From NCBI RefSeq assembly GCF_001712755.1, contig NZ_MDKC01000001.1, positions 310,001-374,000 on the forward strand: a stretch of 64,000 nucleotides of DNA, in the 5' to 3' direction. Under the pieces are notes generated by a model that saw only the letters and a program-made list of their open reading frames with translations, was not told the origin of the DNA and did no database searches. How positions within the stretch are numbered: the first letter of the stretch is position 1; each line of letters opens with the position of its first letter. This DNA comes from Gottfriedia luciferensis. GTDB taxonomy: Bacteria; Bacillota; Bacilli; Bacillales; Bacillaceae_G. Of the stretch, positions 42,094-52,008 are shown piece after piece. The translations under genes were made by a program, and so were the position numbers.

Positions 42094-42885
42094 ATGGATA
42101 TTCAAAATGAGGTCTTACAATTTAAAATGGATATAGGTGTTAAAAAACCTGATAGTATTAAAAATAAAGAAGTTAAATGCCCATTTTGTGATCGTGAAAA
42201 CTTAACGGATATTATCGATACTTCTGGCTCAATCATTTTTTTAAAAAATAAATTTCCAACATTAGAAGATACTTTTCAAACTGTTATTATTGAAAGCGAT
42301 GATTGTGAAGGAGATCCTTCGAAATATTCGTTAACACATTTGACAGAATTATTAGTCTTTGCAATTGATAAATGGGGTGATATGGAATCGACAGGAGAAT
42401 ACAAATCTGTTATTTTATATAAAAATCATGGCCCATTATCTGGGGGAACACTAACTCATCCACATATGCAAATTGTTGGCTTGAAAAATATTGATTACAA
42501 CAAAAAGGTAACAGATGTGTATTTCGAAGGGATTACCATTTCGTCGGATAATGGATATGAATTAAACATTTCTACTCATCCAATTATGGGATTTAGAGAA
42601 TTCAATATACTAATTGATGATCAGAAATTTATTCCACAAATGGCCGTCTACTTACAAACGGTTACACATTATTTACTTAACCATTTTTATAAAGGACTTC
42701 AAAGCTATAATTTATTCTTTTATAAATGGAAAGGGAAAATTATTTGTAAAATTATTCCTAGATTTGTTGTTTCACCATTATTTATCGGGTATTCAATTTC
42801 TCAAGTGTCTAACCAGTTAGAAGTACATAAAGATCAAATACTTAGTCTTTACCAAAAAGAATTAGAGGGATTATCTTCAATTTAA
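42094..42885 (+). CDS. DUF4931 family protein (GalT/HIT-like)
   Basis: A 263-residue protein related to galactose-1-phosphate uridylyltransferases. It has a CPFC zinc-like pair (Cys29, Cys32) and the HIT-type THPHMQIVG motif, whose first His would be the nucleotidyl acceptor. The C-terminal part (YNLFFYKWKGKIICKIIPRF) follows DUF4931. It would be a nucleotidyl transferase or hydrolase with unknown substrate. AAAGGGG precedes the ATG. It is monocistronic. Confidence 0.78.
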   Translation: MDIQNEVLQFKMDIGVKKPDSIKNKEVKCPFCDRENLTDIIDTSGSIIFLKNKFPTLEDTFQTVIIESDDCEGDPSKYSLTHLTELLVFAIDKWGDMESTGEYKSVILYKNHGPLSGGTLTHPHMQIVGLKNIDYNKKVTDVYFEGITISSDNGYELNISTHPIMGFREFNILIDDQKFIPQMAVYLQTVTHYLLNHFYKGLQSYNLFFYKWKGKIICKIIPRFVVSPLFIGYSISQVSNQLEVHKDQILSLYQKELEGLSSI

Positions 42886-42918
42886 AAAGAGCTTACGCGT
42901 TGTTGTAAGCTCTTTTTT
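42886..42918. terminator. Intrinsic terminator between convergent genes
   Basis: AAAGAGCTTAC pairs with GTAAGCTCTTT, followed by Ts; A-rich on the other flank. Confidence 0.8.
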
Positions 42919-42980
42919 ATATTGTTGAGATTTTTTTAGTAGAACTTGCCTAGATCAACTTCCTTGTATCTATAATCTGT

Positions 42981-43472
42981 TTATTTAATGAATAATTCGT
43001 TTTTTAACTCTCTAATTTGTTCAATATGACGTTTTTCATGAACACCTATAAAAGGAATCCATTGTTTTAAATTGATTTGTCCAAAGATGGGATGCGGTAT
43101 GCCTTTATCATCCAATTTATGATCTTTAGTTAGTTCAACAAATTCATGTAGTGATTTTCTAGATTGGTTCAATTTCTCAGTCATTTCCATTTTAGTAATG
43201 AATTGATCAATTGGTTCAAAATGAGGTGGAGAGGTTATTTTTTTAGTACGATCAGTTACTAGGTGAATTGGCTTATCTGGAATAACTTCACTAGGTGCTT
43301 CATTAAATGTTCGTGTCATTAGCTTTACTAATTTAGATTCCATTAAGTATAAATGGTCAAGAACTTGCATAATGGACCATTTTTCATTATTTACCTTCTT
43401 ATTTAACTGTTCATCTGATAAATGTTCAATAACTTCCATCAGTTCTTCACGAATTTGGATATTTTCCTTCAA
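42981..43472 (-). CDS. DinB family protein
   Basis: A 163-residue four-helix protein of the DinB/YfiT superfamily. Candidate metal ligands are His in VLDHLYLMES and the two His in GVHEKRHIEQI. Relatives include bacillithiol-dependent transferases. The start is a TTG at 43472 with TGGGGA upstream on the minus strand. The substrate is unknown. Confidence 0.85.
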   Translation of the reverse strand: MKENIQIREELMEVIEHLSDEQLNKKVNNEKWSIMQVLDHLYLMESKLVKLMTRTFNEAPSEVIPDKPIHLVTDRTKKITSPPHFEPIDQFITKMEMTEKLNQSRKSLHEFVELTKDHKLDDKGIPHPIFGQINLKQWIPFIGVHEKRHIEQIRELKNELFIK

Positions 43473-43634
43473 AAGATATTCCCCATTTCTATTTTAATAA
43501 TTGTAAACCAAAATTTTTTACAAGACTCTATGAATCTAAAATTTGAGTATTACTTATTTAGATAAATATTATGAGTAATCATAAGAAATAATATAAAAAA
43601 CAAATAGTAATTCTTATTTTTAATTTAATGTAGC

Positions 43635-43698
43635 TTGTAAATTTTTACAAATTTGAACGGTTTTGAATGAGTTTGAATGATTTAGATTGTTATTGAAT
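43635..43698 (+). promoter_or_regulatory. Putative FruR operator region
   Basis: TTGAAC at 43653 and TTGAAT at 43663, 43673 and 43693 form direct repeats at steps of 10, 10 and 20 bp, i.e. on one face of the helix. Just upstream TTGTAAA/TTTACAA is an inverted repeat (43635-43650). DeoR-type regulators commonly bind such repeats before their own operon. Confidence 0.5.
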
Positions 43699-43769
43699 GT
43701 TTTTGGAAGAAAATGATTGATTTTTTATTTTTGGTGTCTTATACTTGGTTTTATGAAAGGATGAATTTT

Positions 43770-44525
43770 ATGTTAACTCCGGAAAGACAACAATTCATTA
43801 TAGAGATGATAAAGAGAATGGGTATTGTGAAATTGAGGGATATCGTAGAGGCTACAAATACTTCTGAGTCGACAATACGACGTGATTTAGTTGAGCTTGA
43901 GTCTCTTAATCTCTTAAAAAGAGTTCATGGTGGTGCAGCTTCAATCAATAGCAAAGCCACTGAGTTGAGTATGACTGAAAAAACATCCAAAAACGTTCAA
44001 AGTAAAAAATTAATCGCCGGGCTTGCAGTAACTCAAATTAATGAAGGCGATTGTATATATTTAGATGCTGGAAGTACGACATTTGAAATGATTCCTTTAT
44101 TAAAGGGGTTAGATGTAACAGTCGTTACGAATGGATTAATGCATGTTGAAGCACTTTTTGAAAATGAAGTGTCTGCATATCTTATAGGTGGAAAAATGAA
44201 AGGGCATACAAAAGCATTGATTGGGAGTATGGCTTCTGAAAGTCTAAAGAATTATCGGTTTGATAAATGTTTTATTGGGGCGAACGGTATCCATCCCGAG
44301 TTTGGTTATACTACGCCAGATCCTGAAGAGGCGTTTGTTAAGAAAACAGCCATCTCTATTTCAGAGAAAGTATTTATAATAGCTGATTATAGTAAATTTG
44401 GCGAAACAAGTTTTGCAAAGATTGGTGAAATTGAAGAAGCGATTATTTTAACGGACGAAATAGATGATGTACTAGCTAAACAATTAGAGGAAAAAACATC
44501 TTTGATAAAGGTAGTGAAATCATGA
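43770..44525 (+). CDS. fruR: DeoR family fructose operon repressor
   Basis: A 251-residue repressor: N-terminal DeoR helix-turn-helix (TPERQQFIIEMIKRMG, DIVEATNTSESTIRRDLVELE) and a sugar-phosphate sensor domain (IYLDAGSTTFEMIP, CFIGANGIHPEFGYTTPDPEEA). The ATG at 43770 has GAAAGG 8 nt upstream and gives the usual length; upstream in-frame starts lack a site. It probably senses fructose-1-phosphate and represses fruRKA. It overlaps fruK by 4 bp. Confidence 0.92.
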   Translation: MLTPERQQFIIEMIKRMGIVKLRDIVEATNTSESTIRRDLVELESLNLLKRVHGGAASINSKATELSMTEKTSKNVQSKKLIAGLAVTQINEGDCIYLDAGSTTFEMIPLLKGLDVTVVTNGLMHVEALFENEVSAYLIGGKMKGHTKALIGSMASESLKNYRFDKCFIGANGIHPEFGYTTPDPEEAFVKKTAISISEKVFIIADYSKFGETSFAKIGEIEEAIILTDEIDDVLAKQLEEKTSLIKVVKS

Positions 44526-45433
44526 TTTATACAGTAACACTTAATCCTTCAATTGATTACATCGTTGAAGTTGACGATATCGGGTTAGGAAAAATTAATC
44601 GGATGAAAAGGGAAAATAAATTTCCTGGTGGTAAAGGAATTAATGTTTCAAGAGTTTTGAAAAGATTAGATGTCGAAAGCATAGCACTTGGTTTCGTTGG
44701 AGGTTTTACAGGAGATTTTATTAAAAATGTGTTGGAAAATGAAAGAGTTACGTCTGACTTTGTTCAAGTGGAAGGCGATTCTAGAATTAATATAAAATTA
44801 AAATCTCAATTAGAAACTGAAATTAACGGACAAGGACCTGCAATTTCCGAGGAAAAATTAGATCAATTTTTTTATAAACTAAAACAAATTAAAAAAGGTG
44901 ATTATGTTGTATTAGCTGGTAGTATCCCTAATACATTACCATCTGATTTATATGAACAATTGACTTTGTGGGGACAAGAAAATGGGATTCATATCATTGT
45001 TGATGCAAGTGGAAAAGTACTTTTAGATGTAGTTAAACATCGTCCATTTTTTATCAAGCCAAATCATCATGAATTAGGTGACCTATTTGATGTCAAAATT
45101 ACTTCAATTGAACAAGCAATCCCGTACGGTAAAAAGTTAGTTAAATTAGGTGCTCAAAATGTAGGAATATCGTTTGCAGGTGATGGAGCGATTCTAATTA
45201 CAGAGTCTTCCGTTTATGTTTCAAATGTTCCAAAGGGAGAAGTAATTAATTCAGTTGGTGCAGGTGATTCACTTGTGGCTGGTTTTGTTGGTACTTATGT
45301 AAAAACAAATAATATTGAAACGGCATTTAAAGTAGGTGTTGCATCAGGTAGTGCGACCGCTTTTTCAGAGGATTTAACAAAAAGAGAGAAAATTGAAGAA
45401 TTACTTAATCAAGTAAAGATTGAAAAAGATTAG
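44522..45433 (+). CDS. fruK: 1-phosphofructokinase
   Basis: A 303-residue PfkB-family kinase that phosphorylates fructose-1-phosphate to fructose-1,6-bisphosphate. Visible are TVTLNPSIDYIVEVDD, the substrate loop FPGGKGINVSRVLKRL and the catalytic NSVGAGDSLVAGF. It overlaps the repressor stop (ATGA). It acts directly after the PTS enzyme encoded downstream. Confidence 0.93.
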   Translation: MIYTVTLNPSIDYIVEVDDIGLGKINRMKRENKFPGGKGINVSRVLKRLDVESIALGFVGGFTGDFIKNVLENERVTSDFVQVEGDSRINIKLKSQLETEINGQGPAISEEKLDQFFYKLKQIKKGDYVVLAGSIPNTLPSDLYEQLTLWGQENGIHIIVDASGKVLLDVVKHRPFFIKPNHHELGDLFDVKITSIEQAIPYGKKLVKLGAQNVGISFAGDGAILITESSVYVSNVPKGEVINSVGAGDSLVAGFVGTYVKTNNIETAFKVGVASGSATAFSEDLTKREKIEELLNQVKIEKD

Positions 45434-45445
45434 GGGGGACGAAAT

Positions 45446-47299
45446 ATGAGAATCACAGAATTATTAAAAATAGATACAGTTCTCATTGATTTGAATTCAT
45501 CATCAAAAATGTCAGTAATTGATGAATTAATACATGTTTTAGATGTTGCAGGGAAATTAAGCGATCAACAACAGTTTAAAGAAGCGATTTTAACACGTGA
45601 GGGTCAAAGTACTACAGGAATTGGAGAAGGTATTGCAATTCCACATGCTAAGACTGCGGCGGTTAAGACTCCTGCAATTGCATTTGGTCGATCAAAAAAT
45701 GGGATTGATTATGAATCACTTGATGGTCAACCAGCTCATTTATTTTTTATGATTGCAGCTAGTGAAGGAGCAAATAATGCGCATTTAGAAACATTATCTA
45801 GATTATCTTCACTATTGATGGATGAAGAATTTCGAGGCTCATTATTAAGTGCAAAAGATGCAAATGAAATTATTCAATTAATCGATCTAAAAGAAAAATC
45901 GTTAAATGATGAGAATGTAGAACCAGTTATAGAAGATTCTTCACGTCCACTAGTCCTTGCAGTAACTGCCTGTCCAACAGGTATTGCTCACACTTATATG
46001 GCGGCTGATGCTTTAAAGGCAAAAGCAAAGGAATTAAATATTGATTTAAAAGTTGAAACGAATGGATCAACAGGAATAAAAAATGAATTAACAAAAGACG
46101 AGATTAATAGAGCAGCAGCTATAATCGTAGCAGCGGATAAACAAGTTGAAGTAAATCGCTTTGATGGAAAGCATGTCATCCAAGTTCCAGTAGCAGATGG
46201 TATTCGTAAGTCAAAGGAATTGCTTGAAAGAGCTGTTAAACAAGATGCACCAATTTTTCATGCTAATCAAAATGGTGGTGGCAGTTCTTCAACAAATCAA
46301 GGTTCGGGAATATACAAGCACTTAATGAATGGTGTAAGTAATATGTTACCTTTTGTAGTTGGTGGAGGAATTCTAATTGCGTTAGCATTTGCTTTTGGAG
46401 GAATTCATACAAAAGGTCCAGTTGCTGAATTACTAATGAAAATTGGAGGAACTGGTGCTTTTAGTTATTTGGTTCCTATTTTAGCCGGTTTCATAGCAAG
46501 TTCGATTGCCGACCGACCTGGATTTGTACCAGGGGTTGTTGGTGGATTTTTAGCTTCAAGTGCTGGCGCAGGATTCTTAGGTGGTTTAATAGCTGGTTTC
46601 TTAGCAGGTTATGTTGTACTTGGACTAAAGAAAATATTTTCTAAGTTACCTAAATCATTAGAAGGTATTAAGCCGGTTCTATTATATCCAGTATTTGGAT
46701 TATTAATTACGGGTATTTTAATGGAATTAGTTGTAAATCCTCCTGTAACATATTTAAATTCAGCTTTAACACATTGGTTAAGTAGTTTAAATGGTGGAAA
46801 CGCTGTATTGTTAGGATTAATTTTAGGTGGAATGATGGCAGTAGATATGGGTGGCCCTATAAATAAAGCTGCATTCACATTTGGTATCGCTGCAATTGCA
46901 GCAAATAATTTTGCACCACATGCTGCTGTAATGGCAGGTGGTATGGTACCTCCATTAGGTATTGCTTTAGCTACTACACTTTTCAAATCAAAGTTTACTG
47001 AAATGGAACGTAAATCAGGTATTACAAACTATATTATGGGGATTTCTTTTATAACAGAAGGAGCGATACCATTTGCTGCTGCAGACCCAGTAAGGGTAAT
47101 TGTAAGTTCTGTTGTAGGTTCTTCAATCGCTGGTGGACTTGCAATGGCATTTGGTATTACATTACCTGCGCCACATGGTGGAGCTTTTGTTATACCGTTA
47201 GTAAATAAACCAGTATTGTATTTACTAGCTATATTAATTGGCTCAATGATCACAGCGATCATGCTTGGAATTTGGAAAAAAAGAGTAAATGAAGAATAA
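45446..47299 (+). CDS. fruA: PTS fructose transporter subunit IIABC
   Basis: A 617-residue three-domain permease that imports fructose and phosphorylates it to fructose-1-phosphate. EIIA (about 1-150) has phosphohistidine His67 (IPHAKT). EIIB (about 168-265) has phosphocysteine Cys176 (TACPTGIAHTYMA). EIIC (about 285-615) has about eight to ten membrane segments. GGGGGGAC precedes the ATG. It is the last gene of the fru operon. Confidence 0.94.
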   Translation: MRITELLKIDTVLIDLNSSSKMSVIDELIHVLDVAGKLSDQQQFKEAILTREGQSTTGIGEGIAIPHAKTAAVKTPAIAFGRSKNGIDYESLDGQPAHLFFMIAASEGANNAHLETLSRLSSLLMDEEFRGSLLSAKDANEIIQLIDLKEKSLNDENVEPVIEDSSRPLVLAVTACPTGIAHTYMAADALKAKAKELNIDLKVETNGSTGIKNELTKDEINRAAAIIVAADKQVEVNRFDGKHVIQVPVADGIRKSKELLERAVKQDAPIFHANQNGGGSSSTNQGSGIYKHLMNGVSNMLPFVVGGGILIALAFAFGGIHTKGPVAELLMKIGGTGAFSYLVPILAGFIASSIADRPGFVPGVVGGFLASSAGAGFLGGLIAGFLAGYVVLGLKKIFSKLPKSLEGIKPVLLYPVFGLLITGILMELVVNPPVTYLNSALTHWLSSLNGGNAVLLGLILGGMMAVDMGGPINKAAFTFGIAAIAANNFAPHAAVMAGGMVPPLGIALATTLFKSKFTEMERKSGITNYIMGISFITEGAIPFAAADPVRVIVSSVVGSSIAGGLAMAFGITLPAPHGGAFVIPLVNKPVLYLLAILIGSMITAIMLGIWKKRVNEE

Positions 47300-47320
47300 T
47301 TAAGTACAATAAAAAGGCGA

Positions 47321-47361
47321 CCTTAAAGTCATTACTTTGACTTATAGGATCGCCTTTTTTT
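47321..47361 (+). terminator. Intrinsic terminator after fruA
   Basis: AAAAAGGCGA pairs with TCGCCTTTTT, followed by further Ts. Confidence 0.75.
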
Positions 47362-47401
47362 ATTCAAGTGGTAACAGTTTTACAATTACTGGAATTTCCA
47401 A

Positions 47402-48973
47402 GTGAATAATAACCTTAATTTAACGCAAAATAAGTCTAATTTATTGTATGAGTTTGGAAATTGGGTGAAATGCATAATGCGTTCTAATAAACATAACCAA
47501 AATAATCGAGGTTCAATAATTGAAATTAGTGGCGATTTGGATCGGAATGTAGAAAATGTAAAGAAATCACTTATAAATACGAGTGATTTAACGATTAGAC
47601 ATTTAATGTTTCATAATAAAAAAATTGTAGTTGCCTATATTAGTACAATTGTAGGTAGAGAATCTCTTGAAGTCCAAATCATTCAACAAATTATTAATAA
47701 TCCAAAGAATACGATTCCGAATACAGTCTCAATTAATGATGTTAAAAGTTCGGATTCATTTGATGAATGTATTCTCAGTATTGTCAAAGGAAACACACTC
47801 ATTTTCACTGAAGATGAACAAAGCGTATTTATTTTAGAAACTACTTCTTTTCAAAATAGATCAATTCAACAGCCTATTAGTGAGCAAACGATTAGGGGCT
47901 CCCATGACGGATTAGTGGAATGTATACTGACAAATATTAATCAAATAAGACGAAGAATTAGTAATCCTAATCTAGTTGTTAAAACTTTATCATTAGGTGT
48001 AGAATCTGATACACGATTAGCAGTCTTATATATTGATACGATTGCAAATGAGGAGTTAGTTAAGGAAGTCCATCGAAGACTTTCTTATATAAATGTTGAT
48101 TATGTCCATTCACCAGGTAATCTTGAGGAATTTATAGAAGACAATCCATATTCACCTTTTCCACAAGTACTGACAACTGAGAGATCTGATCGAATAGCCG
48201 GTAATTTAATGGAAGGAAGGGTTGCCATTCTTACAGATGGTAGCCCATCAGCACTTGTTTTACCAATTACATTTTTCACTTTTTATCAATCACCTGATGA
48301 CTACAATAGCCGATGGATGGTCGCGTCATTTGCACGTCTTTTAAGATTGGTTAGTTTTTTAATTGCCATATCATTACCTGCATTATATATCGCATTAGTT
48401 TCTTTTCATTTTGAAATTATTCCAATAGACCTAGTTTTTAATGTAAAGAGTTCACTAGAAAACGTCCCTTATCCACCATTAATAGAAGCAATAGGAATGC
48501 AAATAACATTAGAATTACTTAGAGAATCTGCGATACGTCTTCCAAGCCCAATCGCTCAGACAATTGGTGTTGTTGGAGGGTTAGTAATTGGAACTGCCGT
48601 TGTTCAAGCAAATTTAGTTTCAAATACGATGATCGTTGTCATATCACTTACGGCAATTGCATCATTTGTTGTACCAGATAATGAAATCGGAACCTCTGTC
48701 CGATTACTTGGATTTCCTTTAATGTTTGCAGCATCATTAATAGGTTTAATTGGAATCGTTTTTGGACTCAGTATTATCCTAATCCATCTATGTAAACTTG
48801 AATCGTTTGGGTCACCATATTTCGCGCCATTTGCTCCATTTAGAAAATCAGATTTAAAAGATACTGTTGTTCGTGTTCCACAATGGAAAATGAAAAAACG
48901 ACCATTTGCACCTTTACCAAAGTCGTTTAAACGAGAAAATAATTCTAGAGGGTGGGAAAATGATGAAAAATGA
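47402..48973 (+). CDS. GerA family spore germination receptor subunit A
   Basis: A 523-residue (from GTG at 47402) inner-membrane receptor subunit. The soluble N-terminal domain has the GerA pattern (ISGDLDRNVENVKKSL, ...DLTIRHL). The membrane part has about five helices from residue ~310, with NPYSPFPQVLTTERSDRIAGNLMEGRVAILTDGSP before it and PSPIAQTIGVVGGLVIG within. An ATG at 47477 with GGGTGA upstream is an alternative start. It forms a germinant receptor with the B and C subunits that follow and overlap. Confidence 0.88.
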   Translation: MNNNLNLTQNKSNLLYEFGNWVKCIMRSNKHNQNNRGSIIEISGDLDRNVENVKKSLINTSDLTIRHLMFHNKKIVVAYISTIVGRESLEVQIIQQIINNPKNTIPNTVSINDVKSSDSFDECILSIVKGNTLIFTEDEQSVFILETTSFQNRSIQQPISEQTIRGSHDGLVECILTNINQIRRRISNPNLVVKTLSLGVESDTRLAVLYIDTIANEELVKEVHRRLSYINVDYVHSPGNLEEFIEDNPYSPFPQVLTTERSDRIAGNLMEGRVAILTDGSPSALVLPITFFTFYQSPDDYNSRWMVASFARLLRLVSFLIAISLPALYIALVSFHFEIIPIDLVFNVKSSLENVPYPPLIEAIGMQITLELLRESAIRLPSPIAQTIGVVGGLVIGTAVVQANLVSNTMIVVISLTAIASFVVPDNEIGTSVRLLGFPLMFAASLIGLIGIVFGLSIILIHLCKLESFGSPYFAPFAPFRKSDLKDTVVRVPQWKMKKRPFAPLPKSFKRENNSRGWENDEK

Positions 48974-50066
48974 AAAGATGCTTTCAATATCGCAATTTAC
49001 ATTCGTCATCATTCAAGCTCAAATTGGAGTAGGATTACTTTCACTACCATATGTAGTCCATAAACATGCAGAACACGATGGTTGGATTTCAACATTAGTT
49101 GCCGGGGGTGGGGTGTTTTTACTTTTACTAATTATGTGGTTACTTGGCAGTAGATTTCCTAAAGATACGATCTATGAATATACAACGAAAATAGTTGGTA
49201 AATATATTGGGATTGTCATTTCGTATCTTTATATCTTATTTTTCTTTATTGTTGCGATTTATGTGGTGATTATCACCATTTCTGTACTTAAAAAATGGAT
49301 TCTTACATTTACTCCACCTTATGTATTAATCATCTTTATAGTTGGTACAGGGATTTATTTAGCAAAAGAAAATATGAAAGTAATCGCACGATTTTTTACT
49401 TTCGTTTGTGTTTTAATTTTATTTTTGATTTTCTTTGAATTTTGTTCTTACAATAATGTAAATTATCGCTATTTATTTCCAGTTGGACAGGCGGGTGTTA
49501 AAAACATCATTCTTGGAGCTCACGATGCACTAATCTCCATGATGGGATTTGAGTTCATTTTAGTATTATTTCCGTATGTAAATGGAAAGCCAAACAAAAT
49601 ATTAAAAGCTGGAACAATCGCAATTAGTTTTGTAAGCCTCTTGTATACATTTTTTTTAATTACAAGTTATATGAGTTTTAGCAAAGCAGAAATTGCAATC
49701 GTACCTGAGCCAATTTTATATTTATTAAAATCATTATCATATGAAGTGATTGAAAGATTAGACCTTGTCTTTCTTTCTATTTGGGTAGTACCAATCTTAA
49801 CTTCATTTGTGACCTATTTATATTTAACTAGTTTCGGAATCAGCAAACTCTTAAAGTTTAAAAACCATGGTAAAACAACTATTTATACAGGAATTGCTAT
49901 TGCGATCATCTGTACTTTTTTACCAAATAGTGAAGAATTTGTAATGAAATTTGGGACAATTCTTTCTTTTACAAGTTATTTTTTTATCTTTGCATTACCA
50001 TTAATTTTATTAATTGTTTCGCTTATAAGAAAAAAGAAAGAACTCGGTAATTCATATGAAATATAA
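48960..50066 (+). CDS. GerB family endospore germination permease
   Basis: A ~368-residue membrane protein with about ten helices, of the amino-acid-permease-like GerB family (QFTFVIIQAQIGVGLLSLPY near the start). The ATG at 48960 is preferred, with GAGGGTGGG upstream, 14 bp inside the A-subunit gene; it also overlaps the C-subunit gene by 11 bp. It is thought to contain the germinant-binding site of the receptor. Confidence 0.9.
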   Translation: MMKNEKMLSISQFTFVIIQAQIGVGLLSLPYVVHKHAEHDGWISTLVAGGGVFLLLLIMWLLGSRFPKDTIYEYTTKIVGKYIGIVISYLYILFFFIVAIYVVIITISVLKKWILTFTPPYVLIIFIVGTGIYLAKENMKVIARFFTFVCVLILFLIFFEFCSYNNVNYRYLFPVGQAGVKNIILGAHDALISMMGFEFILVLFPYVNGKPNKILKAGTIAISFVSLLYTFFLITSYMSFSKAEIAIVPEPILYLLKSLSYEVIERLDLVFLSIWVVPILTSFVTYLYLTSFGISKLLKFKNHGKTTIYTGIAIAIICTFLPNSEEFVMKFGTILSFTSYFFIFALPLILLIVSLIRKKKELGNSYEI

Positions 50067-51183
50067 AATAGCATTGATATCTTTAATTTGTATTTTGCCT
50101 TTAACTAGTTGTTGGGATCAAAGATTACTAAAGGAGTCTAGGCTAGTTTATAGTGCTGGATTTGATTTAGCAGAGGATAATAATATGCTCGTAACTGCAG
50201 TCATTAAAACAAATAGCCAAGGTGGAAGTGATCCTACACAAGTTAAAACAACAAATGTCATTATTACAGCCACTGGAAAAACAACAAGTGATGCGAGAAT
50301 TAAAGTTACTCGAAAAGTAGCAGGTGATTATGCTACTAATAAAACAAGGGTTTTATTACTTGGAGATGAATTATCTAAACAGGATATTTATCCTATATTC
50401 GATGTTATATATAGAGACCCTAGAAGTTCATTAGGGGCAAAAGTTATTATTACTAAGGGTAAAGCGGAAGAAGTTTTAAAACTAAGCAAAGTAGAGGAAA
50501 CACTCATAAGTGAAGAAATTTTGGATCTAGTAACTAACGCAGAAAGCCATACAATGGTTCCAATTGAAAATGTTCAAACAATCTGTACAATCATGTTCGA
50601 CCCAGGTGAAGATATTTTTTTGCCGCTAATTGAAAAAGATGATGATAAATTGATCGATATTTCTGGGGTAGCATTATTTAATGATCAGAAATATACAGGG
50701 TATAATCTTTTAGGTGATGAACCTACTATGTTACTTTTATTTAAAGATCAAATGAAGAAGTACGCAAGATTTAATGTAAATGTTAGTCCGAAAGAAAAAG
50801 ATATTAGGGAACGGTATATAACGATTCAAGTGAAAAAAAATAAGCCAAAGATGGAAATTAAAGTATCAAAAGGAAATAAAATAACCGTAAATTTAAATCT
50901 AAAGCTGGACGTTGACACACTTGAGTACGCACATGATGAATTAGATTCTAAAAAAGAAATTGATCAGTTAAATAAAAAAATTTCAAAGCAATTAACAATT
51001 AAAGCTGAAAAAATCATTAAAACAGTTCAAGAATCAAATTGTGATGCATTAGGAATTGGCAGACAGTTAATTTCATTTCATCCTGACGTGTGGAAAAAAC
51101 TGGATTGGGACAAAGACTATGCTAAAATTACAATTAAACCAAAAGTTGAAGTGAAAATTGTCGGAACAGGTATCTTAAAATAA
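50056..51183 (+). CDS. Ger(x)C family germination lipoprotein
   Basis: A 375-residue lipoprotein (lipobox LTSC with Cys19; LTSCWDQRLLKE is typical of GerC). It has the GerC domain elements YSAGFDLAEDN and DYATNKTRVLLLGDELSKQDIYP, and a C-terminal CDALGIGRQLISFHPDVWKKLDWDK. It anchors to the outer face of the inner membrane and completes the receptor. It overlaps the permease gene. Confidence 0.92.
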   Translation: MKYKIALISLICILPLTSCWDQRLLKESRLVYSAGFDLAEDNNMLVTAVIKTNSQGGSDPTQVKTTNVIITATGKTTSDARIKVTRKVAGDYATNKTRVLLLGDELSKQDIYPIFDVIYRDPRSSLGAKVIITKGKAEEVLKLSKVEETLISEEILDLVTNAESHTMVPIENVQTICTIMFDPGEDIFLPLIEKDDDKLIDISGVALFNDQKYTGYNLLGDEPTMLLLFKDQMKKYARFNVNVSPKEKDIRERYITIQVKKNKPKMEIKVSKGNKITVNLNLKLDVDTLEYAHDELDSKKEIDQLNKKISKQLTIKAEKIIKTVQESNCDALGIGRQLISFHPDVWKKLDWDKDYAKITIKPKVEVKIVGTGILK

Positions 51184-51190
51184 CAAAAAA

Positions 51191-51213
51191 CCATCCATTG
51201 AGGATGGTTTTTT
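51191..51213. terminator. Bidirectional intrinsic terminator
   Basis: CCATCC pairs with GGATGG, flanked by A6 and T6 runs, between convergent genes. Confidence 0.75.
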
Positions 51214-51219
51214 GTTTAT

Positions 51220-51867
51220 TTAGATTACAAAATAATAAACACAGAAGAAATGACAAAGTGTTCCAAGCATAATGAAAATATGAAAAATTTCATGGAATCC
51301 CCAATTTTTAAAAGATAAAAATTTAGGTTTAATTCCATAAATCACACCACCAACTGTGTAGAAAATTCCACCTAAGATTAGCGCGAACATTCCTTTCATA
51401 CTAATCGCATCAGATAAAGGTGCCGAAGCAAGTATAATGACCCAGCCTAAAGCGATATAAAGGGCTGTTGATAACCATCTTGGACAACTAAACCAAATCA
51501 ACTTGAACAAAACACCACAAAATGCAATGAAAGATACAATCGAAAAGATAATCCATCCCAATGTCCCTTTTAGACTAATGATACAAAAAGGAGTATATGT
51601 ACCTGCAATTAAGACAAAGATCATTGAATGATCCATCCGTCTTAAAAAAGCGATTATTTTATCGCTAGCTTTTGCCATATGATAGGTCGTTGAAGCTAAA
51701 TAGAGAAGAATCATACTTACACCGAATGCAATAACCGCAGATGTTTGTAATACACTTCCACCAGAAAATGTTGACTTTAAAACCATCGCTACTAACCCAA
51801 ATAGTGATAAAACAGCACCGACTAAATGTGTCATGGTATTAATAGGTTCACGCATATAGTTCCCCAT
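51220..51867 (-). CDS. Hemolysin III/PAQR-type membrane protein (YplQ-like)
   Basis: A 215-residue membrane protein with seven helices of the hemolysin III/PAQR family: REPINTMTHLVGAVLSL, YLASTTYHM, the RRMDHSMIFVLIAGTYTPF motif and HEIFHIFIMLGTLCHF at the end. The His residues probably bind zinc. Lipid-related hydrolase activity is suspected for the superfamily. The ATG at 51867 follows GGAGGAG on the minus strand. Confidence 0.88.
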   Translation of the reverse strand: MGNYMREPINTMTHLVGAVLSLFGLVAMVLKSTFSGGSVLQTSAVIAFGVSMILLYLASTTYHMAKASDKIIAFLRRMDHSMIFVLIAGTYTPFCIISLKGTLGWIIFSIVSFIAFCGVLFKLIWFSCPRWLSTALYIALGWVIILASAPLSDAISMKGMFALILGGIFYTVGGVIYGIKPKFLSFKNWGFHEIFHIFIMLGTLCHFFCVYYFVI

Positions 51868-52008
51868 ATATATCTCCTCCAACTATGTTATGTAGTTTTG
51901 ATAACTACATATAAAGTTATCATCAACGATATTATATAGTCAAGTGTTTAAAGAACAATTTTTTTATGATAAAATTAACCCGTAAATTACATAAAAAGAG
52001 GAAGAAAA

